A stretch of 64,000 bases of DNA from Oreocharis arfaki. Lineage: Eukaryota > Chordata > Aves > Passeriformes > Paramythiidae. Below the pieces are notes generated by a model. It saw only the letters and a program-made list of their open reading frames with translations. It ran no database searches and was not told where the DNA came from. A program made the translations under genes and the position numbers. Shown here one piece after another: positions 48,071 through 60,300 of this stretch (positions are counted from its first letter, which is position 1; the number at the start of each line of letters is the position of its first letter). The DNA lies in contig VZRR01013710.1 of NCBI GenBank assembly GCA_013398015.1, positions 153,586 to 217,585 on the forward strand. The letters run 5' to 3'.

Positions 48071-50293
48071 GAAATGCAGCATGTGGCAAGAGCTTTTAAA
48101 ATCAGCTTTGTCATCCAACTAGCACACTGAGAAACTCAGCTGTGACTCATCTTTCTGAACAGCATGTTAACGCTCAGCATCTTAGCACTTCTGATTGGAG
48201 GTCCCCCCCTACAGTTCTGAAGTTCTACCTGAAGAGGCATTGTTAAGGATGGAAGTGTTATTACAGTGAGTGAACCTAGGGTGCCTGATGAATTTCAATC
48301 AGGAAAAAATGCCTAACTTCTTCATCTTATACCAATGAGTAAACCTGAAATTGAAAGTATGTAAATATTCATGATCTTTAGCTGGACTTTTACAGAAAAC
48401 AGAATCCCGTATGCCCTATAAAAGATCTTTCCGTCTTAATTTGAGAAAAGAGATACTCAGAAATTTTGGGCACAATATTGGTCATCACAGGATGATTCAT
48501 CACTTGTTGAAAGGGTACAGGATTCCACCCTATCTCCTTAAAGTTCATTTTTTGTCAAAGTACTATTTAATTACTTGGCATCAGCTACATATGTTCATAT
48601 AGCTGTTCTGCAGAATATATGCTAATATCAACCAGTTGAAAAGAAGTAATTTCAGTCTGCTATCAGTAGGTTAAATTAGTTACTAGGGAGGAATTCAATA
48701 AAAAACTTGCCCCAATTAAGTAGAGTATGCTGCAATAATATTTTACATTTATACAGCACTCTACATTTGGCGTTTGACCAATTAGGCTGAGAGAGCCGTG
48801 CTAAATCACAGCAGGCCCCTTGGAAAAAGGGCAGCAGCTAACTGTCAAGTTATTCTACTTCACAGTGGGAAACTTTTCACAACAGTAGGCAAAATCCTCT
48901 TCTCACAACATGTAACAGACATTTTTCAGATTTTGAAGAAAAACAACATGGCTCCAGAATGACAGTGATATCAATGCTCTTCAATAGGCTCAGTATTTTA
49001 TCCATTACAGTGTTTCTTTTGTCTAAATAAAGCCTAGAGTGCCTACAATGGGGTTAAAAGCCAAACTGCCTGGCTCAAATTTGAAGGGACCCTAAGTGCT
49101 TTAAACCTGTTTTTTAAACTAGTTACACATCTCAAATAGAAGACAGAGATTTTGTGGCTGCACTCTATCAGAGTTTTATTAAAACCCCTCAAAAAGACTG
49201 TGTCTGCAAAAAATTGTATCTTCTCCCAGCTTTTATGTATTAAATCTTTGAGGCTTTTCCTATTTACTCTGTCAAAAGTAGCTAAGTTTAGCATCCAGTT
49301 ATCAAAAGAATTGATGCCTCAATCTCAGTCTATAGATATGTGTGCTCTCTTTATGTCTCTTTAACTGGCATACAATGACAATCATGGTTTTAAGATGTGT
49401 CATTGTACAAATAATGTGTTTTACCCAGTTATGGAATTTTTAAGCAGTAAAGGTATTTGAGAAATTGTTTTGTCAACAAAGCATATTGCCTACCAGGAAT
49501 ATATGGAAGAAAATAAAAGAATCACACCATTCATTTTCTTTTTTTCCTTTTTATTTCTAGGTAACACAAGTGCTCAATGAACTCAGCTAAATTAGAAAGG
49601 GTTAATTGCTATGGTCAGTAAACTGAAGCCACTGCAGGTGTGAGGTTTAATTGAAAGGCAGATGCACAAAGACAGCAGGTAGAGATGGAAATTAGGTTAG
49701 GAAAGGAACAGGGCAAGGTGAATGCAGAATTCTGAAACCTAAATAAAACCATACACATTTAAACAATGTTTTCCTGCAGTCCGTTCTTTGTAAATTATGT
49801 CAGGTGGTTTGTATTTGGGAAGAAGGTCATGATTTTGCAGTACCTGTTCTCTAATAAGTACAAGCATTCTTCTCCAGTTATTCACCTTTTTTGAAAAAAA
49901 AAATCAAATTTTCATATGAGAATTGGGAGTATATTCTCATTTCAAGCTGCTGTTTGGCATATATAAGGGGGTACTTTTATTTGCACCCTGGATGAATTAA
50001 TGATTTTATATGTTACTAGCTGAGCTTCTAGCAGGAAATATATCCTATTTCTCACATACTGTTAAAATTAATCATCTAAAAGGAAAGGCCAAGTGCTTCA
50101 ATCAAAATGACTTCTAAAAGCAATTTTACATTGTATGTTTTCAGAGGAAAAAAAAAATATTATGTTAATAGGAAAATCTGCAATCATAACATGATGGGAT
50201 GCCTGGGGTTAAGAGTATTGTTGCAGCGCTGCTGAGCCCTAGTGGTAGGACAGAGCTTGTACTGGGAGCCAAAAGACAAACTTTGGCCAAGAC
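48071..50293. other. Unique AT-rich sequence, nothing recognised
   Basis: No transposon or exon was found. The 83-codon minus frame at 49043-49294 and the 70-codon plus frame at 49152-49364 overlap each other antisense and have no domain. Confidence 0.5.
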
Positions 50294-50446
50294 TTCACAG
50301 AATCACAGAATGTGCTGAGTTAGAAGGGACTCACAAGGATCACTGAGTCCAGCTCCCTGCCCTGCACAGGAGACCCCAAGAGTCACACCATTGTGGCTGA
50401 GACTATCGTCCAAACACTCCTTAAACTCAGTCAGGCTTGTGCAGCA
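50294..50446 (-). mobile_element. CR1 LINE 3' tail fragment, minus strand
   Basis: TTCACAGAATCACAGAATGT is followed by AGAAGGGACTCACAAGGATC, GTCCAGCTCCCTGCCCTGC, AGAGTCACACCATTGTG and TCAGTCAGGCTTG. This is the same subfamily as the copy at 37201. About 150 bp remains, then the sequence becomes unique. Confidence 0.92.
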
Positions 50447-53400
50447 TCAAAAAAGTTTGGTTTCAATCAGTGCCCTCCCTGCTTAACTGGAAAACTGAAG
50501 TGAATGCTAATGAGGACCACTAAAACCATGCATACCAAATGAAAACAAAAAACATTTCTTAAAATATATGCGTACAAAGAAGCTATTTTTTCTGCTCAAC
50601 TATTTCTTAGTTCTTTAAATCTTTTAAAATGTAGGAAAAGATTGTCTAGGGATGTCTATCCTAAATTGAAGATCAGCTGAAACAAAGTTGAGAAGGCATG
50701 GAGATAAAAAAAATCCTGAAAAGCTGCTCTCTGTAAAACGATGTTACGTGTTTGCTTGACCCTGCAAATACTGTTAGATTATGTGATAAAAGTCTTTCTC
50801 TGCACAGGTTAAGGGTTCCAAAGGAGGCAAAGCAGCCTATGAGGAAAACCCCAGTTACCCAGAGAAAAAACACTTTGCCTCAGCTGCTCCCAGGTTTGTG
50901 AGAGGAGAGTCATCAGCTCTGTGGGATGAAGGTCATACCCTCAGTGGGACAATTTCTATTTTGTGAACATGTTTGTGTGTGAGTGTCCGAGTGCTGCAAT
51001 CATGGGTCATAGGGGCCATGTGTGAGTGTCTCTGGCTTGCCAGCAACTGAAGCGTGGGGTGACATGCACCCAGACTAGCTACTGAGTGGGACAAGCATTG
51101 TGGAAGCCAAGTGTCCAAGTGGCAGTAGGTCTGGGAAGTGTACATCTGTGAGTGTCTGTTACTGACGTGGGACGCATCATTGAATTGTCCTTCATCGTGA
51201 ATCATCCTTGGGTAGAGAAAAAGACATGATCTTTAAGGAAGCTTGAAAATGCCTTGAGAGCCAGGAGAAAAACAGGGAGTGTTGGAGTAATGTGCTTTCC
51301 TCCAGCTACCCTGCGAATTAAAATTTTATTCTCCTTTTTCATCATGTTTATTAATAATTTATAACTGATTGTAATCACAAACCAAAATTAATGACTTACC
51401 TTCCCACTATAAAAAGAGTACCTGATGGATAGGACTAACACGGGAATGCTGTTATGAACACTTTTCATTCCTAAAAGTTACGTGCAGCTGAGAGTGTGAC
51501 AAATAACCACAGGCACCCTTTGCAGAGCTTACTTCTCTGTGATATTAAGCATGTCTGTGTGAAAATCCTATAATTGTAATACAAAAAAGTTCTCTTTGAT
51601 CAATGATGCTGATAGCGAGTATCTGCATCTAGCTCAGTTTCACTGACTTATTTGAACAATTGCATGTCTCAAAACTACAGAAGCCTTTCTAAAATATTAC
51701 AATGAGCTCACCCAATAAATTAATTGTAGAGATCAAATTAGGGGTGAAAAAGATGATGATTTTTAATAAGATTATATTGCATATGCTATACAGAAATTAT
51801 AAGATATTTATTACAAACATATTTTCTTACCTAATCATTCAGACTCTGAATGTACACACAGATGGGGAATTTGATAACCATGATGAGCAACATTTAAAAC
51901 TATGCATAAGAAAATAGGCATTTTTAATAGCAAATTTATCAAAATCTTCTGATAAGGTTGCTGCTTTTTCATTTAGGTGCAGATTATAAATATAATTCAT
52001 TCCAGCACTAGCTAGCTGATTAAAAGCTTCTTTCAATTTTCATATGAACTTAATAGATTCCAATCTTACTTAATTATGTCTATATTGCACTCTTAAATGG
52101 AGTTAGAATGAGAAATAATTGAAAGATAGTGTAAGAGAACAAACACATGAATCCTTCTTTAATTATGTATAACCTATTATTTTACTCTAGATGTTCACAA
52201 AACTGACTTTGTTTTGTGAATTTACAGCCTAACCAAAAAATAAAATGAGACTAACTAACCATGGCTTGCAGGAAACGGTCTCCATTGCAAATGAGGTGCT
52301 AACTGGAGTATATACAGCTGTGCTTGGCCCTGATAACATGAGCGATTCTGAATTAATTCTTCCTTAGCAACTCCTTCACCCTTAGCAACTTCCTGAAAAA
52401 CGTTCAAACAGTAAAATTAGAAAACATGTTAAAGAAATAGAAAAGAGCTAGGATACCAAAAAATAAAGAAAATACGTTTACTTTTTAAAACTTATGTGTA
52501 ACAAAGAAAGTTTTCAGAAACATTAATTTTATCCTTAAAAAGTTTTACTAAATCATAGATGACTCTACTAAGTGTTAGTAGTTATAACCTGAGGAATGCC
52601 CATTTGAAATTTATTTTCCTACTTGTGAAATTCTTTGGGGCCATTTTTCTTAGTGAATAAAAGACTATTCTCAAATCCTGTTTGTGCTGCAGAAATTAAA
52701 TACAAAAGTCAATTTTCATCATTTTCAGCACAGAGGTCCTGATCCTTTGAAGTATTAAGGTTCTGTTTAGCAAATCAAAAACAGCTGACCCATGAAGCTA
52801 CAAGATGATACTTAAAAGGGATATCCCATTCAAGATGTCTTTATGTGCTCTTTCAATAATATCTCACTGCAGCATAAAAGTGGTTTAATACTGAGATCTT
52901 TCAAAACAGGCAGTACAAGCTATGATACCCCAGAGTCACCTGGTCTATTTCCATCAGACATTACCTTACCTTCTAGCACACAACCACTTACCTTACTCAA
53001 AAGAGAAAACCTATCCAAAAATATTTGGTAGAACATACAGGAAGAAAGAATGAGAAAAACAATGTGTTAAAAAAGTATAATGACCACCTCAAAGAAATCT
53101 TGGCCCATCATTTCTATCATCAATATAAAATTAATATCCATGTAACTTGGAAATCCAGCAACTGCTGGTTTTAAACTTTCCTTCTTTAGAAATTAATCTA
53201 TTACCAATTAATACCAAACTTTCTTTTGCAAGAGTATACGGCTTCTTGTTCCATGTCTAGTGATGAAATTTTTAACCTAGTCCATCACTGCCAAAGTCTG
53301 CACTGTGCACTTTAGTGAATAATGGTCATCATTGGGAAACTTACAGTGTCTTTTCTAGGTTTCTGAGCACTTTTTGAAGATCATAGGTGCCCTCTGTACA

Positions 53401-55684
53401 TAGAGAATTACAAAATAATATGATAAAGCCGAGTTCTGGAAAATTCCCTGGTGCAGTCATGTCAAGTCAGCCAGCGCACTTCCCTGGGAGTCAGCAGAGA
53501 AACACCTGCTGGTGGGATCTGGTCAGAACAGAACACCTCATCTCAGTCTCAGCAGCAGCTGCAGCTACAAGATTTTCAGTAGTCATGTTTCCATGAGCAT
53601 TTAGGTGAATGACTTGCATAGCACTTTATCTTAGTCACATCTCTTATGACTAATCAGAAACTGAGAGACTGAAGATGTCTCTCTTTTTCCAAGCTGTCAC
53701 ATTTTCAAGCATCCTAGTGGAGACATAGTTCCTAGTGGAAAATAACGTAGTTGTGCACACAAATCCAAGATAAATAATGTGTACATGAAAAAAATTTCCC
53801 ATGTTAGCAATTGGTATTTTCTGGTTATTGGTCTTATATTTGAACATGCCGAACATTTGGACTGTGCAATAATTCGTCTTATTGCTGAGAGGAAAATTTT
53901 CCCATTAATAACTTAAAAGGCTGCAATGAACCAATAGATTTTTTTCAGTTTTAGTGGCTTTTATGTTTTATTTCCTAAAGGGCCTTCATCTGTGAGGATT
54001 CTGAAGGGCGTTGAACCTTGATCTGAAAGACTGGAACTTATGTTCTGTATTGTGGCATACTAGGTTAAATCTCAAATAAAATGTCACTGTAACCATATCT
54101 CAATTCTTGGACATAATTTTCCTAGATATTTTTTCTCTAGCACCCCATTTCAGAAATTCCTGCTTTCTCCTACCTCTTCGTGCTTGACTGCAATTTCATG
54201 CCATGATCATCTTCTTCTGGCACTAGTGGCAGCACAAATGCTTATAGCACCTCGCAGATACACAGTTAATTAACTGGGAGAAAAAAAAAAAAGAGGAAGA
54301 AAAGAGAGGAAGGGTGAAAAGGTGAAAGAGGTAGACATGAGAAGAAAGATGGGGAAGGGTCTCTAACTTTGCTTCCAAGGTGCATGGAACTATTTTCTAA
54401 ATCAGTTCACAAGTTCAAGCTTAGCTGGGGAATGAAGAACTAGCAAAACCTTTCAGCCAGCCTTTTTTAGCACTCAATAAAAATTAATTTTTCATGTCAT
54501 TTGATTAGCCACAGGTAGGCACATTACTACTAATTTTCATTTTAGGTTAAAACTCCACAGAGACGTCTGGTTTTCAGGGCCTGAACTGGCATCTGACAAT
54601 TTGTGAGGTGTCAGGTGAGTACTGATGAGGTTGAGAACTAGGTGTTGTCTTGTTAATGCGCTTGGCAGAGAAGCAGAACAAATTTGCAGCAGGAAAAGCC
54701 TGTAGTAACTCATGATTGAGGATACACCTTGGACTGGATGATGTATTTTAGATGTCTGAATGCAGCAGTTTAAAACTGGATTTGGACTTTTAACATTATG
54801 AGGAAGGAAAGTTACGATTGCAATTTCAGATTTTGAGCTGCGTTCAAACTGTATACAGTATAATGTCATTAAAAGCTACTTTTTTACGCACTTAAGATAG
54901 GTGGCTTAAATCTGAGACCATAACTGGAAATATTAAAAAAAATTAAAATATAATTTATGTGACAGATATTTCAGCTTACAAATAACCTATAGAAAAGAAA
55001 AAAAAAAATTACTAAGAGGCTCTAAACTCTTAGTATTACCAGAGTTTAAATCTTTCTCTCTCAGATAATCTGAGCAGGAAATTTAAAGAATTTTACAGTT
55101 TTCTGTAATGATTGATAACTGAATACTATGCACTTTTGACAGGAGCATTCCCAGAGTTCCAAACCAGCTTCCTTGGACAAGTTACCAGAAATCAACAAAT
55201 AAAACTGTAAATATAACAAAGGTAAATTCTCTGGTTCCCTATTAAATAGACTAATAGTTTGTTTTTTTTTTTTGGTGCCACCACTCGCATGGATAATTTT
55301 ATATGCAGCCAAATATTTTGATGCAGTTGTCTGTGCTGAGTCGTGATGTATTTTAATCTTGCGAAACACAGACGAGTTGTGCTCCTTGTCAATGACTGAT
55401 ATTTTATGCATTAAACATGTAATCATGTGGCAATTAAGGATGGTGAAATTAGAATAGTATGATAATGAAGTTCACTTTGAAACAGTGTTTGATAAACAAC
55501 CTCTGTGCAGGATCTCATAGCAAATATTTTTGATTGTCTCTTTTGTTTAAAAGAAGTTCGTTGCTGGAAAATCATAGGAAAGTGATTGTGAAAGTGATTG
55601 TGAAAGACAGATATTATCGAAGACACCAGAGAAGATGTCTCAAAACCAAGGATGATGTATATCACAGAATTTTTTTGAGTTTAT
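50447..55684. other. Unique AT-rich sequence with minor repeats
   Basis: Features seen are three copies of TGTGAGTGTC at 50978, 51021 and 51147 in a locally GC-richer patch, a purine-rich run at 54277-54330, and a doubled 12-bp unit (AAAGTGATTGTG-like) around 55580-55604. Minus frames of 110 and 121 codons (54537-54869, 55061-55426) show no known family and no exon context. Confidence 0.5.
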
Positions 55685-57160
55685 ATAGAATCATAGAATC
55701 ATGTAATTTGTAAAGGACCTTTAAATCACCAGCCCCAACCATTTAACCTAACACTGCCAAGCCCACGGTTAAACCATGTCCCTAAATACCACATCTACAT
55801 ATCGTTTGAATACCTGACTACACCATTTATATGGGCAGTAGGTTCCAATGCTTTAGCACTGTTTCGATGACAAAATTTTTTCTAATATCCAATCTAAACC
55901 TGCTCTGGCACAACTTGAGACCATTTTCACTCAACCCTTCACTTGATACATGGCAGAAGAAATGACCATCGTCTCGCTCCATTCCCCTGTCAGGTAGTTG
56001 GTGAGAGTGATAAGGTCCCCTCAGAGCATCCTTTTGTCCAGTCTAAACATGTCCAGCTCTCTCAGTGACTCTTCATAGAACTTGTGCTCCAGACTCTTCA
56101 CCAGCTCCATTGCTCTTCTCTGGGCAATGCTGCAGTACCTCAATGTCCTTCTTGAATTGAAGGTCCCGAAACCAGACACAGGATTCAAGGTGCAGCCTCA
56201 CCAGTGCTGGGTACAGAGGGACTATCACTGTCCTGGTCCTGCTGGGCACAATATTTCTGGTCCAGGCCTGCATGCCATTGGCTGCTTTGCCCGCCTGGGC
56301 ACATTCTGGCTCATGTCCAGCTGCTGTTGACCAGCACACCCAGCTGCTTTCCAGCCACTCTTCCTCCAGCTTGTAATGCTGCATGGGATTCTTGTGACCA
56401 AAGTGCAAGACATGGTTCATGATCTTGTTGAATCTCATACAACCGGCTTCAGCCCATCAATCCAGTCTGTCCAAATTCCTCTGCAGAGCTTTCCTACTTT
56501 CTAGCTGTTCAACACTCCCACCCAGCTTGGTGTCATCTGCAAACCAACTGAGGGTGCAGTAGATCATTTTGTCCAGATCATCAATAAAGGTGTTAACACG
56601 ACTGGCCCCAGCACTTAGCCCTGTGAAACACTCATGAACAGGTTCCGGGTGGATGTAGCTCCATTCACCACTCATCTCTGGGCCTGGACCTTCAACCAGT
56701 TTTTTTACCCGGGGGACAGTACAGGGGACTGTTAAAGCCATGAACAGCCCATTTCTCCAGAGGATACCATAGGAAATGTTGTTAAAGGCTTTACTAATGT
56801 CCAGGTAGACAATATCCATAGCCTCTACCTCATCTGCTAGATGGGTCACCTTGCCATGAAAGGGGATCAGATTGGTCAAGCACGACCTGCCTTTCCTAAA
56901 CCCATGTTGGCTGGGTTCGATCGTCTGGTCGTCCTGCACATTCTCATGATGGCACTTAAGATGATCTGCTCCATGACCTTGACTGCAATGGGGTCAGGCT
57001 AACAGGCCTGTAGCTCCTTGGATCCTCCTCTGGCCCTTCTTGTAGATGGGTGTCCCATTTGCTAATTTCCAGACAACTGGGACCTCCACAGTTAACCAGG
57101 ATTATTGATAAATGATTGAAAATGGCTTTGTGAGCACTATCATTTGAATTTATCTGCAAC
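55685..57160 (-). mobile_element. 5'-truncated CR1 LINE with RT remnants
   Basis: This is about 1.48 kb in reverse, from the tail ATAGAATCATAGAATC back to the start of the RT region. The minus frame 56457-56939 has QHGFRKGRSCLTNLI, motif A as YLDISKAF (aspartate 47), and motif C as FADDTKLGG (residues 133-139), so the catalytic aspartates survive. The IPQG block between them is scrambled (residues about 103-115), and the frame opens downstream of the RT entry block. The frame 56956-57159 carries SYRPVSLT and upstream text in a shifted frame, and 56073-56438 carries the C-terminal part. It is inactive because of frameshifts and the missing endonuclease. It abuts a plus-strand CR1 remnant on its 5' side. 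Confidence 0.94.
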
Positions 57161-57191
57161 GAAGTAGTAAAAGGAAGGTAATAACTATCGC

Positions 57192-57380
57192 TCAGCAGCC
57201 TTCCATTACCTAAAGGGGTCTTACATGAAAGCTTGTATTTAATGTATTGAATTGGATTGGATTTGAAAACTTGCTCTAAGGAAAGATGTCCCTGCCCATG
57301 ACAGGGTGGTTGAAACTAGATGATCTTTAAGGTCCCTTCGAACCCAAACTATTCCATGATTCTATGATTCTGTCATTCTA
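57192..57380 (+). mobile_element. Internally deleted CR1 LINE 3' end, plus strand
   Basis: CAGCAGCCTTCCATTACCTA and AAAGGGGTCTTACATGAAAGC at 57194-57234 correspond to CR1 ORF2 C-terminal sequence (AAFQYLKG-type). From about 57262 the 3' region follows: GATGTCCCTGCCCATGACAGG, AACTAGATGATCTTTAAGG, then tails ATTCCATGATTCTATGATTC to 57380. The intervening 500 bp or so of a normal element is deleted. Its 5' side lies only about 30 bp from the 5' side of the minus-strand CR1. Confidence 0.88.
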
Positions 57381-60300
57381 TAGTTTCTGTTTAAATAACA
57401 AATAAACTGTGCACTAAGAACCAGTCAGCAAATGTTCAAAAACAGTGTAGCAAAATATTGTAACTTCTATCCTATTGAACTCTTCTGATTCTTCCTTGAA
57501 TGATATTCATAAGTTGTGTCTCCTTTACAAATTTCATTCAGATGAGGAACATGCTGAAGATATTGTCCTGAAGATATTCCTCACATACCACAATTCAGTT
57601 TTCGTTGCACAATAGTCTTGAAGAAGTAAACTTTCACCCTTTTAGATGAAATCAAACCGCTAATGGTCACCTGCTCATCCGACCTAACAGAACTTGTCTA
57701 CGATGCCCTAAAATCCTCATAATGTAGGTGCTGGGTTTTCAGTTCATTCACTGTACTGACTGGGTTGCATTATGTGCTCTAACATAGTTGGCCATAATAA
57801 GATAAAGTAGATTCTGTCCTGAAATTTCTGAGAGGCAAATGCACTGATTAACTCCACTCTCCAAATTTTATCCAATTCTATAGCTATCAAAACTTGTGAG
57901 GAAAGCTCAGCACTGGCGAGGATAGGAATCTCTTTATCTTTGTTAGACTTGTCAGATTCTTTTGATGCCAAGATTCTCCTATACATAATCCTTTTAAGCT
58001 TAACCTTTACAAGGAGCTGTAACACTGAAGCATAACATAGACAACTTCTCTTAAAATCTTTGTTCAATTGTTTCTAACAGCATTCTTTGTAGTGCCAACT
58101 CACTGAGACAGTAGTTCACCGTATATTCATTATTCCAAAAATCAGAAATGTCAGTGCTGTCAATGTTCTTACACTGCTGTGACATAAGAAGAATAAGCTG
58201 GTTGTGAGTTACTGATCTCATTGTTCCCTTATTCCATTTGCTCTATTATCAACAATAGTGTTCAAGTAACAAATAATTTCAGCAAGCAATATTCAATGTT
58301 TTCTCTGAAATGGAAGGTTCTGTTTTCAATGCTGCTTTTACAAGAACCTGCAATAATTGCATATTCCTCTAAGTAAGAAGGCATTTAAATCTATTGAGAA
58401 TAAGAAATATTAAAAACCAGAGCTAAATTAATAACAACTTTTTCTAATTTCTGCTTTCTTTCCCTTATGTTTTAAAATGCAGATAAAATTCAAAGCAACA
58501 AAAAAAAAAACCTCCAATTTTTTATTTGAAAGATATTCTTCCTAAAGTGTATATTTTCTTTATATTTCTTAATTTACTTTAAAATTTAACTTAAAAATAT
58601 TAAAAAAATTTATATTGACAATTTTAAATATAGTTTCAAAATAACATGATGGAAAACCATCCTAATTTTAAATTATGCTTTAAACATATCTACAGTCAGC
58701 TAATCAATTTTTTTTCTCAGAAATTCAAAATATATTTTTTAGAAAAATACATTTTACTTTTTTCTTCTTTTTTTAGAAAAATATTTTTTTTTCTATAGAA
58801 AAAGTAACTTATGAAGACACAGATGTAACTTCCTTATCCTATGAAGTAAGTACTAAGTATCAACATTACTAATTTAAAGTTATGTAAGCAAGGTAGCTGT
58901 TTTTGTTTTGCTTCTTGTTTCACATCTATTGATCCAATAATAATCCAGTAAAATAAGAAGAAAGCAAATTCCAAACTCATCTATTTTGATATTTGTCTAA
59001 GAATAGGTAAATTTCAGATATGATAGGACACTGATTACAAACTTAGCAGGTGGCCAAGGTTCGCAAACTCTTCTTCAGATGTCTGATATAAAAGAAATAA
59101 AGGCTGAAATGCTTCTCCTGTTAGATCCAAATGGAAATCTCCACATTGTGTATCAGACTGAGAACACAGGGGAAATGATCTGACCACAAAACCTGCAGCC
59201 AGGAATGCAACTGAGCATGTGTCAGCTACGTGTGAGAGTCAGAGGAAAATGAAGCTTGAATTACATATTTGGTCTATGAATTTCTCAAAAAACTAGTGGT
59301 CTATGTTTACTGGTTTGGAGAAACTGGACTAAAATCATTAGCTAAAAAAAAGTTTCTTCTCATATTCCTTTCTCTTTATTACCAAGGTGTCTTTTCCTCA
59401 GGNTTTCACAAGGGGTTTTTTCCAAAGAAAAAAAAAAAAAAAAAAAAAAAGGCAAAAAGAAGAAAAAAAAAGCTTTGGAATATTCTTCAATTCTTTCTGA
59501 CTATAAGTGAATCAAAATAAGAAAAATAATACTAATGGCATACACAGTAACATGATCAGTTCAGCATAACTTTTGTGTGGAATGCTGAGCATCAAATATT
59601 TACTGTAAACAGCACGCAACAAAGCCAAAATCAGAAACACTTTAAAAAATATTAATGGAAAATTACTCTCACAAGAAAAAAGCTTCCTCCCTGCTCACAC
59701 TGCTAGGATCATTATTACTGCTTACAATTACTTCACAATATTCTCTGATTTGTCCTCAGGAATGAATGTAGCTGGGAATAGGCTGTATGAATTTTTTGTG
59801 CTGTGGGAATGTGCACTAGTCTCTGCGACAACCCAGAGGAGTCCTTAGGTCATGCACTTATGCCACATGCAGTGCCATCAACTCAGGCATGTGCAGCAAG
59901 TCTGTCACTTCCCTGAAGCACCAGTCCCACTGTGTCTTTGCAGATGGACTGTAAAAAATGTGGCCAAGCTGGCCAGAAATGTTGGAGCAGATACCGTATT
60001 ATTACAGAAATGGATATAATTTACTTCTGCAGCTAGACTTCACTGTTCTCTTTATAGGTCTTTATGTTCTGCTTCAGAACTTTGGCCCAGTTTTCAGAAA
60101 ACATAATTTCCGGAGCAGATATAGATATATTTAGGGTTTTACTAGTGGGAATTTTTGTAAACAGTTTCTGCATCTCCCAGTAAAAGTGTTTTGTTATTTA
60201 GTTTTTGCTTTGTAATTTTTTTGCATACAATGACCCTTAATTCAGTCATATTTCACTTCAGAGCTTTCAAGATTCAAAGGCCTTTTTGAATATCAGAAAC

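Noticed and set aside
54537..55426. Minus-strand ORFs of 110 and 121 codons in neighbouring positions, possibly exons of one gene
   Set aside because: There is no domain, no coding-like composition and no convincing splice signals linking them. The second includes a poly-lysine shadow of a T-run.
56082..56422. Plus-strand ORFs of 72-82 codons
   Set aside because: They are the antisense of the CR1 C-terminal ORF2 region.
59269..59520. 83-codon plus ORF with a lysine run
   Set aside because: It crosses an N and a poly(A) tract. The lysines are the poly(A).
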